From Allosediminivita sp964397775 (lineage in GTDB: Bacteria > Pseudomonadota > Alphaproteobacteria > Rhodobacterales > Rhodobacteraceae): 5,008 bases of DNA. Position numbers and translations under genes: made by a program. Under the pieces are notes generated by a model. The model saw nothing but the letters and a program-made list of their open reading frames with translations, was not told where the DNA came from and ran no database searches. Shown piece after piece: positions 1 through 5,008 of the stretch; positions within the stretch are counted from its first letter, which is position 1, and the number at the start of each line of letters is the position of its first letter. The DNA is taken from assembly GCA_964397775.1 (NCBI GenBank), contig CAYNKL010000268.1, positions 1 through 5,008 of the forward strand, given 5' to 3'.

Positions 1-156
1 TGAGCTGACCGACTGGTCGTCGACCGCCCGGACGACTTTAGAATAGCTGATTTCACGGCTTTGCAGCGTGGAGCCGCCGCCGGAGAAGAGGTTGAACAGC
101 GCCAGGATCAGAAGAAACAGCACGACCCAGAATGCGATGTTGCGCGCGTTGCCCAA
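1..156 (-). CDS. ftsH: ATP-dependent zinc metalloprotease FtsH, N-terminal fragment (TTG start)
   Basis: Only the first 52 residues lie in the window; the gene continues past position 1. FtsH is a hexameric inner-membrane AAA+ zinc protease that degrades misfolded membrane proteins and short-lived regulators. The visible part starts MGNARNIAFWVV, followed by a hydrophobic membrane segment at about residues 7-24, a SGGGS turn at 25-29, and the start of the periplasmic domain (SREISYSKVVRAVDD, residues 33-47). This is the usual FtsH N-terminus; the AAA and HExxH zinc-protease parts lie outside. The start is TTG at 156-154, chosen because AAAGGAG sits 7 bases upstream and because MGNxRNxAFW is the familiar alphaproteobacterial beginning. 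No ATG start fits in this frame. It lies 75 bases downstream of tilS, a neighbour pairing seen in many bacteria. The protein identity is firm; the TTG start is an inference from the SD and the homology pattern. Confidence 0.93.
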   Translation of the reverse strand, partial: MGNARNIAFWVVLFLLILALFNLFSGGGSTLQSREISYSKVVRAVDDQSVSS

Positions 157-163
157 GGCGGAA

Positions 164-170
164 CTCCTTT
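164..170 (-). promoter_or_regulatory. Shine-Dalgarno site of ftsH
   Basis: The minus strand reads AAAGGAG, ending 7 bases before a TTG codon at 156. It is a near-ideal ribosome binding site and decides the non-ATG start of ftsH. Confidence 0.8.
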
Positions 171-207
171 GAATGCGTGCGTGCGCCCGTGGAAGGCGCT
201 GGACTGT

Positions 208-235
208 AACATAGAGATTGCCCGCCGCGGTTCAA
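208..235 (-). promoter_or_regulatory. possible promoter of ftsH
   Basis: On the minus strand, TTGAAC (235-230) is followed by a 16-base spacer and TATGTT (213-208). Each hexamer matches the sigma70 consensus at four of six positions. The -35 candidate overlaps the tilS stop codon. Transcription would start near 200, leaving a leader of roughly 45 bases before the ftsH start. ftsH is a heat-shock gene in many bacteria, so a sigma32-type promoter would be reasonable here, and the CTATGTT stretch is loosely compatible with one. The match is weak and could be chance; ftsH may simply be read from upstream. Confidence 0.25.
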
Positions 236-1509
236 TGCGAAAGCAGAAAGCTCTCAAGGTTGTGGGCGCGGCCCGGCTCAAGTGTCGCGGTGAGGGCAGG
301 ACCAAACTCCAGCGCATCGCAGGCCACCAGCCTGTCGCCCTTCCAAAGCGACGGCAGGCTGCGGGCGGCATGGAAGGGCGGCGCGCCCTCGCGGCGTTCG
401 GGCACCTGGCACCAGCCCGCCTCGCCCAGCGGCGCGACCGTCAGACCCGGCTCGGGCGGTATGATCCGCCAGCGGGTGTCCCAGGTCCCGAGGTCGGCGG
501 GGCCAGGGGTCAGTGCCGCGCATTCCCGGAAGAGGCGTAGGTGGTCCCGCTCGACGCGCAACTCGCAGCCGTGGAGGGTTCCGCCGCCGCCGGACAGCAC
601 GCGGTCCAACAGTGCCTCGAGCGGCTCGGACCGCGGGCGATAGGCGGCGGAGGCCACGTATTGCAGCCCCCCGGCAAGAATCCGAAGCTGGGTGTCGCGC
701 TCGACCGCCGCAAAGCCGTCGCGTGCGATGAGGATATCGCCCGTCGCCCGGTCCTCCTGCCCGATCTCGCGCCAGACCTGCGCCGCCCGCGCCCGCAGCG
801 CCTCTCGGGCGCGGGTCATGCGCTGCGCCGTACCGGCCAGCGCCTCGGTCCCCATGCCCTCCTCCGAAAGCAGCCCACGCAGACGGCGGATGCGGGCCCG
901 GTCGTAGTGTGGGTCCTCGTTGGTCGGGTCCTCGACCCAACGTCCCTTCAGGGTGCGCAGGTAGTGGCGCAGCTCCTCCCGCCCCATGTCCAGGCAGGGG
1001 CGCAGCAGGCGCATGGGCGCATGCCCCGGCAGCACTCGTGCCGGCTGCATGGCCGAAAGCCCCTCGACCCCCGATCCCCGGCGCAGGCGCATGAGAAAGG
1101 TCTCAGCCACATCGTCACGGGTGTGTGCGAGAAGGACGTCACGGATCTCGCCGCGCCAACGGTCGATCACCTCGATCCGCCCGCGCCGCGCCGCGTCCAT
1201 GACGTTGCCCTGCCCCTCCCATTTCCAGCTCAGCGTCGTGTGCGGCCAGCCGAGCAGCGCGCATTCCTCCGCCACCATGGCGGCTTCGCCCGCGGACTCG
1301 GGCCGAAGACCGTGATCGACGGTCACCACGTGCAGCCGCACGCCCCAATGGCGGGTCCAGTTGTGGGCCAGGGTCAGCATGGCCATGCTGTCGCCCCCGC
1401 CCGAGACGGCAAGGGCGATATCGCTGGGAAAATCGGGGCCGAGCAGCTGGCCCATGGCCTCGGCGAAACGCTGATCGAGGCTCGTCACGGGCACCCCACG
1501 GTCAGGCAT
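232..1509 (-). CDS. tilS: tRNA(Ile)-lysidine synthase TilS
   Basis: TilS is a cytoplasmic enzyme that uses ATP and lysine to convert C34 of the CAU-anticodon tRNA-Ile into lysidine. This switches the tRNA from methionine to isoleucine identity and lets it read AUA; the enzyme is essential in most bacteria. The 425-residue product is close to the usual length (E. coli about 430). The N-type ATP pyrophosphatase P-loop is SGGGDS at 36-41, followed by TVDHGLR at 63-69, AHTRDDVAETFLMRL at 128-142 (equivalent of the family HxxDDQAET motif, with Val in place of Gln), and DPTNEDPHYDRARIRR at 194-209. Residues from about 340 form the C-terminal tRNA-contact region. The ATG at 1509 has no clear ribosome site. 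A GTG at 1488 (residue 8) has GGGG five bases upstream and would give a protein starting at TSLDQRF, so it is a serious alternative. The gene sits between cpoB and ftsH; a 100-base hairpin-rich gap to cpoB suggests looser coupling to the Tol-Pal genes. Confidence 0.96.
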   Translation of the reverse strand: MPDRGVPVTSLDQRFAEAMGQLLGPDFPSDIALAVSGGGDSMAMLTLAHNWTRHWGVRLHVVTVDHGLRPESAGEAAMVAEECALLGWPHTTLSWKWEGQGNVMDAARRGRIEVIDRWRGEIRDVLLAHTRDDVAETFLMRLRRGSGVEGLSAMQPARVLPGHAPMRLLRPCLDMGREELRHYLRTLKGRWVEDPTNEDPHYDRARIRRLRGLLSEEGMGTEALAGTAQRMTRAREALRARAAQVWREIGQEDRATGDILIARDGFAAVERDTQLRILAGGLQYVASAAYRPRSEPLEALLDRVLSGGGGTLHGCELRVERDHLRLFRECAALTPGPADLGTWDTRWRIIPPEPGLTVAPLGEAGWCQVPERREGAPPFHAARSLPSLWKGDRLVACDALEFGPALTATLEPGRAHNLESFLLSH

Positions 1510-1524
1510 CGCGCGCGCCCGTGG

Positions 1525-1592
1525 CTTCTTCTTGGCCCAAATACTCCCGGGGGGACGGCCGAAGGCCGTGGGGGCAGAGCCCCCCTCTGCCC
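1525..1592 (-). repeat. GC-rich spacer with two hairpins and a family-style 30-base block (possible dispersed element)
   Basis: The cpoB-tilS gap carries three adjoining parts in transcription order. First is an 8-bp perfect inverted repeat, GGGCAGAG/CTCTGCCC on the + strand (1572-1579 and 1585-1592). An overlapping 6-bp alternative, GGGGGC/GCCCCC (1570-1575 and 1579-1584), would compete with it. Second is ACGGCC/GGCCGT with a 3-base loop (1555-1569). Third is a 30-base block at 1525-1554 whose minus strand includes CCCGGGAGTATTTGGGCC and ends in AAGAAGAAG. I recall very similar hairpin-plus-AGTATTTGGGCC spacers at gene ends in many Rhodobacteraceae genomes, which would make this a dispersed intergenic element; that is memory, not a search. 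The inverted repeats are seen directly; the dispersed nature is inferred. Confidence 0.55.
1570..1592 (-). terminator. possible transcription attenuator or terminator hairpin after cpoB
   Basis: The hairpin starts 17 bases past the cpoB stop codon, where a terminator of the tol-pal transcript would be expected. It lacks the U-tract of a classical Rho-independent terminator: a second hairpin and a C-run follow instead. It could slow polymerase, protect the 3' end of the tol-pal message, or help Rho-dependent release. It is equally plausible that transcription continues into tilS. Confidence 0.3.
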
Positions 1593-1609
1593 GCCGGCCA
1601 TCGCAGGTC

Positions 1610-2467
1610 TCACTGCTGGCAGTTGAGGTCGCCCATGCTCGAACGGGCCTCGTTCACGTAGCTCGACTGCGGGTAGCGCTCGCCAACCTCGGCCAGGGTC
1701 ACGCAGGCCTCGGCGACGCTGCCGAGCTCTGCCAGCGAGGTGCCCAGCCGCCAGAGCGACTCGGGCGCGACCTCGGCCTCGGGGTAGCCCGAGTAGACAT
1801 CGAGATAGCGGCGCGCGGCACCGCGCAGATCACCGGTGCCCTCGAGCGCCAGCCCCTCGCCCACCAGCGCCTCGGGCTCCAGCGGCCCCTGCGGGTAATC
1901 CGCGCGGAAGGTGGCGAACAGCTCCGCCGCACGGCGAAACTCGTTGTTTTCAAGCGCCTGCTGCGCCGCGCGGTAGTCCTCTTCCTCGCTCACGGCAAGC
2001 TGCGCGCCGCCGGCAAGCGGCCCGCCGGTGCCCGATGCGGACCCCGAGGACATGCCCGATCCGCCACCGGTGCTGCCCTGCTCGGGCACGGCATCGCCGC
2101 CGAGCCGGGGCGTGTCGCCGAGGCTGCCGATATCGCAGTTCGGCTCCAGCTCGCAGAGGCGGAAGTCGAGATCGCCCAGACGGTTGGTGCCGTCGTTGAC
2201 CACCTGCTCGATCCGGAACTCTAGCTCCTCGGCCTTGCCGGTCACGCGCTGCAGCTCGGCCTCGATGGTGTTGATCCGATCGAGCGCGCTGCCCGAGATC
2301 TGCATGTCGCTGAGCCCGGTGGTGTTCAGCTCCTGCCGGAGACGCTGGAGCTGGGTGTAGAGCACCGACATGTCCTGCTTGATGTCGGCCAGGGTCTGGC
2401 TGTCCTGCGCCGAAGCGGCGGCAGGGGCCATCAGGAGAGCAAGGCAGAGCGTGAGCGCGCGGCGCAT
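1610..2467 (-). CDS. cpoB: CpoB (YbgF), Tol-Pal-associated periplasmic TPR protein
   Basis: CpoB is a periplasmic protein that binds TolA and, in E. coli, links Tol-Pal-driven outer-membrane constriction to septal peptidoglycan synthesis by PBP1B. The 285-residue product has a signal peptide with likely cleavage at ASA-QD (after residue 20). Residues about 22-90 are a heptad-like helical stretch (LYTQLQRLRQEL, RINTIEAELQRV), matching the trimerising coiled coil of the family. A CELEPNC segment follows at 105-111, then a Gly/Ser-rich linker at about 120-158. Residues 162-280 hold three TPR units beginning near YRAAQQAL (165), EALVGEGLAL (199) and ESLWRLGTSL (236). The start at 2467 lies 4 bases after the pal stop codon. 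Its GGGA ribosome site overlaps the last pal codon, so translation is probably coupled to pal. The two cysteines at 105 and 111 could pair in the periplasm. Coiled coil, linker and TPR in this order after pal make the call firm. Confidence 0.95.
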   Translation of the reverse strand: MRRALTLCLALLMAPAAASAQDSQTLADIKQDMSVLYTQLQRLRQELNTTGLSDMQISGSALDRINTIEAELQRVTGKAEELEFRIEQVVNDGTNRLGDLDFRLCELEPNCDIGSLGDTPRLGGDAVPEQGSTGGGSGMSSGSASGTGGPLAGGAQLAVSEEEDYRAAQQALENNEFRRAAELFATFRADYPQGPLEPEALVGEGLALEGTGDLRGAARRYLDVYSGYPEAEVAPESLWRLGTSLAELGSVAEACVTLAEVGERYPQSSYVNEARSSMGDLNCQQ

Positions 2468-2471
2468 GGTG

Positions 2472-2999
2472 TTATCCCGTAAGCGCGGAGGAGGAGATGA
2501 TGGTCACGGCGCGGCGGTTGCGCGAATAGCAGCTCTCGTCCGAGCAGACCGCGACGGGGCGTTCCTTGCCGTAGCTGACAAAGTCGAGCCGGCTGGGCGC
2601 GATGCCCCGCGAGGTGAGGTATTCCATCACGGCGTTGGCGCGGCGCGCACCAAGCGCAACGTTGTATTCGCGGGTGCCCTGTTCGTCGGCGTGGCCCTCG
2701 ATCACCGCCTGGTAGTCGGTGTTGCGCATCAGCCAGTCGGCCTGCGCGTCGAGCGTGGCGCGTGCCTCGGGGCTGAGCGTCGACTGGTCGACGGCAAAGA
2801 AGACACGATCGCCGATGCTCTCGCGGAAGTAGGCGGGCGACTGGGGGTCGCTGGCGCTACCCGGCACGACGCCGCCAGCACCGGCGCCCGCGCCGGCACC
2901 GCCGTCCATGCCGCCGCCGGGGCCGAACCGCGAGGGGTTCGCACAGGCGGCCAGCCCGAGTGCCGCGACGATCAGAAGGGCCTTGGAGATATGGGTCAT
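2472..2999 (-). CDS. pal: Peptidoglycan-associated lipoprotein Pal
   Basis: Pal is an outer-membrane lipoprotein that binds the meso-diaminopimelate stem peptide of peptidoglycan and is moved to the division site by TolB and TolA. The 175-residue product begins with a lipoprotein signal whose lipobox is LAAC at 16-19, so the mature protein starts at Cys19. A flexible Gly/Ala-rich linker with repeated GA follows (about 27-43). Residues about 64-170 form the OmpA-like domain: VFFAVDQSTL at 66-75, the peptidoglycan-binding stretch GHADEQGTREYN at 102-113 with Asp105, ALGARRANAV at 115-124 with Arg120, VSYGKERP at 141-148, and NRRAV at 161-165. Asp105 and Arg120 correspond to the family's diaminopimelate-contact residues. 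Cys152 and Cys157 may form a disulfide. AGGA 7 bases upstream supports the ATG at 2999. The gene follows tolB after 66 bases, in which I see no clear promoter, and runs almost directly into cpoB. Confidence 0.97.
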   Translation of the reverse strand: MTHISKALLIVAALGLAACANPSRFGPGGGMDGGAGAGAGAGGVVPGSASDPQSPAYFRESIGDRVFFAVDQSTLSPEARATLDAQADWLMRNTDYQAVIEGHADEQGTREYNVALGARRANAVMEYLTSRGIAPSRLDFVSYGKERPVAVCSDESCYSRNRRAVTIISSSALTG

Positions 3000-3065
3000 T
3001 GTCCTGTCCTGCTCTTGTCTTGACGCGACGCTATCACACGCGCCGGGGAAGGGAAATCGAGGGTC

Positions 3066-4394
3066 TTACTGAAGGGGGCCCCAGCTCGGGTCCGACCCGC
3101 CCGAGGGCGTGCGCACGCGCTGGAGGTTCCGCCCCGAGATGTCGACGGAGTAGAGCGAGGAGGAGCCCTGCGCACCCTGCGTCTCGCGCGAGAACATGAT
3201 GACGCGGCCGTTCGGCGCCCAGGTCGGGCCCTCGTCGAGGAAGGAAGCGGTCAGCAGGCGTTCCTCGCTGCCGTCGGTGCGCATGACACCGATGTGGAAA
3301 CGGCCCGCGTTCTGCTTGGTGAAGGCGATCATGTCGCCGCGCGGCGACCAGACCGGCGTGCCGTAGCGGCCCTGGCCGAAGCTGATGCGCTGTGCCTCGC
3401 CGCCCGAGGCCGGCATGACATAGAGCTGCTGCGTGCCCGAGCGGTCGCTTTCGAAGACGATGCGGCTGCCGTCGGGGCTGAAGCTGGGTGCCGTCTCGAT
3501 CGAGGGCGTGCTGGTCAGGCGCCGCGACTGGCCGGTGGCGATGTCCATGGCGAAGATGTCGGTGTTCGACCCTTCGGACTGGGAATAGACCACGGTCTGG
3601 CCATTGGGCGAGAAGCGCGGCGAGAAGGTCATGCCCTGCCCCACCTGAAGATTGCGGCTGCCGCCGTCGCCGACGCTGAGCACGCGGATGCTGGGCGAGC
3701 CGCTCTCGTAGCTGGTGTAGAGCACCCGGTCGCCGGTGGGCGAGAAGCGCGGCGCCAGCACGATGGCGTTGCCGTCGGTCAGGTAGCGCACGTTGGCGCC
3801 ATCGTAATCCATGATGGCCAGCCGCTTGGAGCGGTTGTCCTTGGGCCCGGTCTCGGACACGAAGACGACGCGGCTGTCGAAGTAGGGATCTTCGCCGGTG
3901 ATGCGGGTGTAGACCTGGTCGGCCACCTTGTGGGCGAGACGGCGCAGGCCGTCGGTGCCGGCCGAGAACTGCAGCCCCTGGCCCAGTTCCTGCCCGGCGA
4001 AGACGTCCCAGATGCGGAACTTGACCACGACGCGGCCCGAGCCGTCGGACGTGACCTCGCCGGTGATGAGCGCCTGCGCGTTGATCGCGCGCCAGTCCGA
4101 GAACTGCACGGGGCTTCCGAAGCTGCTGATCTGGCTGATGTGCGAGCTGCGCGGGATCTCGCGGAAGAGCCCGGTGCCGGTCAGATCCTGGGAAATCACC
4201 TGGGTGATCTGATCGGCGTATTGCTGCGCCTCGGCGCCCTGCGCCACGAAGGCCGGCAGCGCGAAGGGCAGCGGTTCGACCACGCCCTCGGTGATTTCGA
4301 TCCGAAGGGGACCGTCCTGGGCCGCCGCCATGCCGGTCAGCATCGCCAGCCCGACGAGAAACGCGGTCACAGACCGCACAAGATACCGTACCAT
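3066..4394 (-). CDS. tolB: Tol-Pal system beta-propeller protein TolB
   Basis: TolB is a soluble periplasmic protein that binds Pal through its propeller and TolA through its N-terminus, recycling Pal to constriction sites. The 442-residue product (E. coli about 430) has a signal peptide with a hydrophobic core at about 8-22 and likely cleavage at AAA-QD (after 25). The N-terminal domain spans about 28-165 and includes LRIEITEGV (30-38), LTGTGLFREI (71-80) and INAQALITGEV (104-114). The propeller shows FSPxG-type strands at 217, 261, 305, 349 (WSPRG) and 392 (WAPNG), a repeat of about 44 residues, and closes with DPSWGPLQ at the C-terminus. The start at 4394 is chosen because GGAG lies 7 bases upstream and a signal peptide follows at once. 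The frame stays open upstream to an ATG at 4511 that overlaps the tolA stop, which would add 39 residues before the signal peptide. By hand count GC at third positions there is 26 of 39, which looks low for this genome, so the longer form is less likely. Confidence 0.97.
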   Translation of the reverse strand: MVRYLVRSVTAFLVGLAMLTGMAAAQDGPLRIEITEGVVEPLPFALPAFVAQGAEAQQYADQITQVISQDLTGTGLFREIPRSSHISQISSFGSPVQFSDWRAINAQALITGEVTSDGSGRVVVKFRIWDVFAGQELGQGLQFSAGTDGLRRLAHKVADQVYTRITGEDPYFDSRVVFVSETGPKDNRSKRLAIMDYDGANVRYLTDGNAIVLAPRFSPTGDRVLYTSYESGSPSIRVLSVGDGGSRNLQVGQGMTFSPRFSPNGQTVVYSQSEGSNTDIFAMDIATGQSRRLTSTPSIETAPSFSPDGSRIVFESDRSGTQQLYVMPASGGEAQRISFGQGRYGTPVWSPRGDMIAFTKQNAGRFHIGVMRTDGSEERLLTASFLDEGPTWAPNGRVIMFSRETQGAQGSSSLYSVDISGRNLQRVRTPSGGSDPSWGPLQ

Positions 4395-4511
4395 GCGCCC
4401 ACTCCAGTGTTCACCCCGTTCGCGCCCTGCATACATGGGTTCCATGCCGGTCAAAACCGCTGCGTTGGCCCCTGCGGGCAGGATCTCGCCGTTTTGAAAG
4501 CTCGGTGTCAT
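4395..4511 (-). other. tolA-tolB junction with open in-frame leader and ATGA overlap
   Basis: Past the tolA stop, 113 bases precede the preferred tolB start. The tolB frame is open throughout, back to an ATG at 4511-4509 that shares ATGA with the tolA stop. AGGAG lies at 4527-4523, 11 bases upstream of that ATG. If translated, the leader is 39 residues beginning MTPSFQNGEI and fused to TolB. No hairpin or promoter of note is seen. Most likely it is a non-coding spacer; translational coupling through the leader is the alternative. Confidence 0.4.
4402..4405 (-). promoter_or_regulatory. Shine-Dalgarno site of tolB
   Basis: The minus strand reads TGGAGTG, with GGAG at 4405-4402, 7 bases before the ATG at 4394. 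It favours this start over the upstream in-frame ATG at 4511. Confidence 0.7.
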
Positions 4512-5008
4512 CTGCGACGCATCTCCTCGGGGTTGAAGGTCATTTCGATCTCGCGCCACTGCGCGTATTTGTCGACGGGAAGGTCGTAGCCATCCGCGCC
4601 GCACCGCAGGATCGCCCGGCGCGCGGACTGGAAGGCCACCTCGGCCGCCTGGGCGCTGCCGCCGCTGGACCCCAGCATGCGCAGGCTGCCCGAGACGACG
4701 GTCCCGTCGCGGTTCATTTCCATGTAGACCGTGACGGTCACGTTCGAGGCCTCGCTGCCCACGTCGACGACCCAGCATTCCTGCACGGCCAGCCGCAGCC
4801 CCTCGCGCTCGGCGCGCGTGAGAGGCGGGCCCGAGACGTCTGGCTCGGGGTTCGAGCCGGAATTGCCAAGCACCTCGGCCAGGGCGTCATCGACGGTTGT
4901 ACCGGTTTCCGGTTCGGGGGTCGGCTCCGGTTCAGGCTCGGGTTCCGGTTCAGGCGCCTCGGCAGTCCGCGTCTCTTCCGGCTCCGGTTCGGGCGTGGGC
5001 TCCGGTTC
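4508..5008 (-). CDS. tolA: TolA, C-terminal fragment (Glu-Pro rod plus TolA domain III)
   Basis: TolA is an inner-membrane protein that crosses the periplasm and couples TolQR proton-motive-force energy to TolB, Pal and CpoB. The last 166 residues are in the window; the membrane anchor lies beyond 5008. Counting from the window edge, residues 1-34 are a Glu-Pro-rich rod (EPEPTPEPEP and similar), interrupted at 11-18 by EETRTAEA. A short link (about 35-65) leads to a globular C-terminal domain (about 66-166): LRLAVQECWVVDVG, then NVTVTVYMEMNRDGTV, SARRAILRCG, and YAQWREIEMTFNPEEM near the end. This is the TolA/TonB-type C-terminal fold that contacts TolB. Cys78 and Cys136 could form a disulfide like the one known in E. 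coli TolA domain III. Position directly before tolB supports the call. A Glu-Pro rod is more typical of TonB than of the long alanine/lysine-rich helix in enteric TolA, but the neighbours rule out TonB. Confidence 0.9.
   Translation of the reverse strand, partial: EPEPTPEPEPEETRTAEAPEPEPEPEPEPTPEPETGTTVDDALAEVLGNSGSNPEPDVSGPPLTRAEREGLRLAVQECWVVDVGSEASNVTVTVYMEMNRDGTVVSGSLRMLGSSGGSAQAAEVAFQSARRAILRCGADGYDLPVDKYAQWREIEMTFNPEEMRRR
4907..5008 (-). repeat. Glu-Pro codon repeat in tolA, with a duplicated 27-base unit
   Basis: The coding strand alternates GAA/GAG with CCG/CCC/CCT. A 27-base unit encoding EPEPTPEPE occurs at 5008-4982 and again at 4933-4907, differing at three bases. The repeat probably continues beyond the window. 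Such repeats can change length by slippage or recombination while keeping frame. Confidence 0.75.

Noticed and set aside
541..1626. Long open frame on the + strand opposite tilS
   Set aside because: It is antisense to a firmly identified gene, has an Arg/Pro/Ala/His-rich composition with no recognisable motif, and is expected in high-GC DNA where the opposite strand lacks stops.
1532..2224. Open frames on the + strand opposite cpoB, and similarly at 2370-3023 opposite pal
   Set aside because: They overlap genes with clear signal peptides and domains on the other strand, and their composition is that of reverse-complement shadows.
2881..2896. Inverted repeat CCGGCG/CGCCGG inside pal
   Set aside because: It falls in the Gly/Ala linker codons and is explained by GGC/GCG codon alternation; a 6-bp GC stem there is unremarkable.
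3000..3065. Possible promoter or terminator between tolB and pal
   Set aside because: No convincing -35/-10 pair and no stable hairpin could be found; only the pal ribosome site AGGA (3010-3007) is clear.
3294..4589. 431-codon open frame on the + strand opposite tolB
   Set aside because: It mirrors tolB codon structure, has no recognisable domain and runs across the tolB-tolA junction; a GC-driven shadow.
4395..4778. Upstream extension of the tolB frame through tolA
   Set aside because: Beyond 4511 the frame overlaps the conserved TolA domain in another frame and is Arg/Gly-rich with no motif, so a start at 4778 is not credible.

Overview
The window is a housekeeping stretch from a GC-rich alphaproteobacterium, most likely a member of the Rhodobacteraceae (Rhodobacterales). 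The assignment rests on the gene order, on the wording of the Pal, TolB, CpoB and TilS proteins, and on a family-style spacer block between cpoB and tilS. It comes from recognition, not from a search. No mobile element, CRISPR array, rRNA or tRNA gene was seen.

All six genes lie on the minus strand, so transcription runs from high to low coordinates: tolA (3' part only, cut by the window end at 5008), tolB (start 4394), pal (start 2999), cpoB/ybgF (start 2467), tilS (start 1509 or 1488), and ftsH (5' part only, TTG start at 156, cut at position 1). Gaps on this path are 113, 66, 4, 100-121 (depending on the tilS start) and 75 bases. No gene-free stretch exceeds 300 bases.

The first four genes encode the periplasmic and outer-membrane side of the Tol-Pal system. 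TolA spans the periplasm from the inner membrane, TolB is a soluble beta-propeller protein, Pal is the peptidoglycan-binding lipoprotein, and CpoB is a TolA-binding TPR protein. Together they pull the outer membrane inward at division and maintain envelope integrity. The last two genes form the widespread tilS-ftsH pair: TilS makes lysidine on the tRNA-Ile that reads AUA, and FtsH is the membrane ATP-dependent protease. A GC-rich double-hairpin spacer separates the Tol-Pal block from the tilS-ftsH block.

No undescribed system is visible. The points worth a second look are modest: the open in-frame stretch with an ATGA overlap between tolA and tolB, the non-ATG start of ftsH, the hairpin spacer (possibly a dispersed family element), the Glu-Pro rod in TolA with a duplicated 27-base unit, the uncertain start of tilS, a possible ftsH promoter over the tilS stop codon, and cysteine pairs in three of the envelope proteins.
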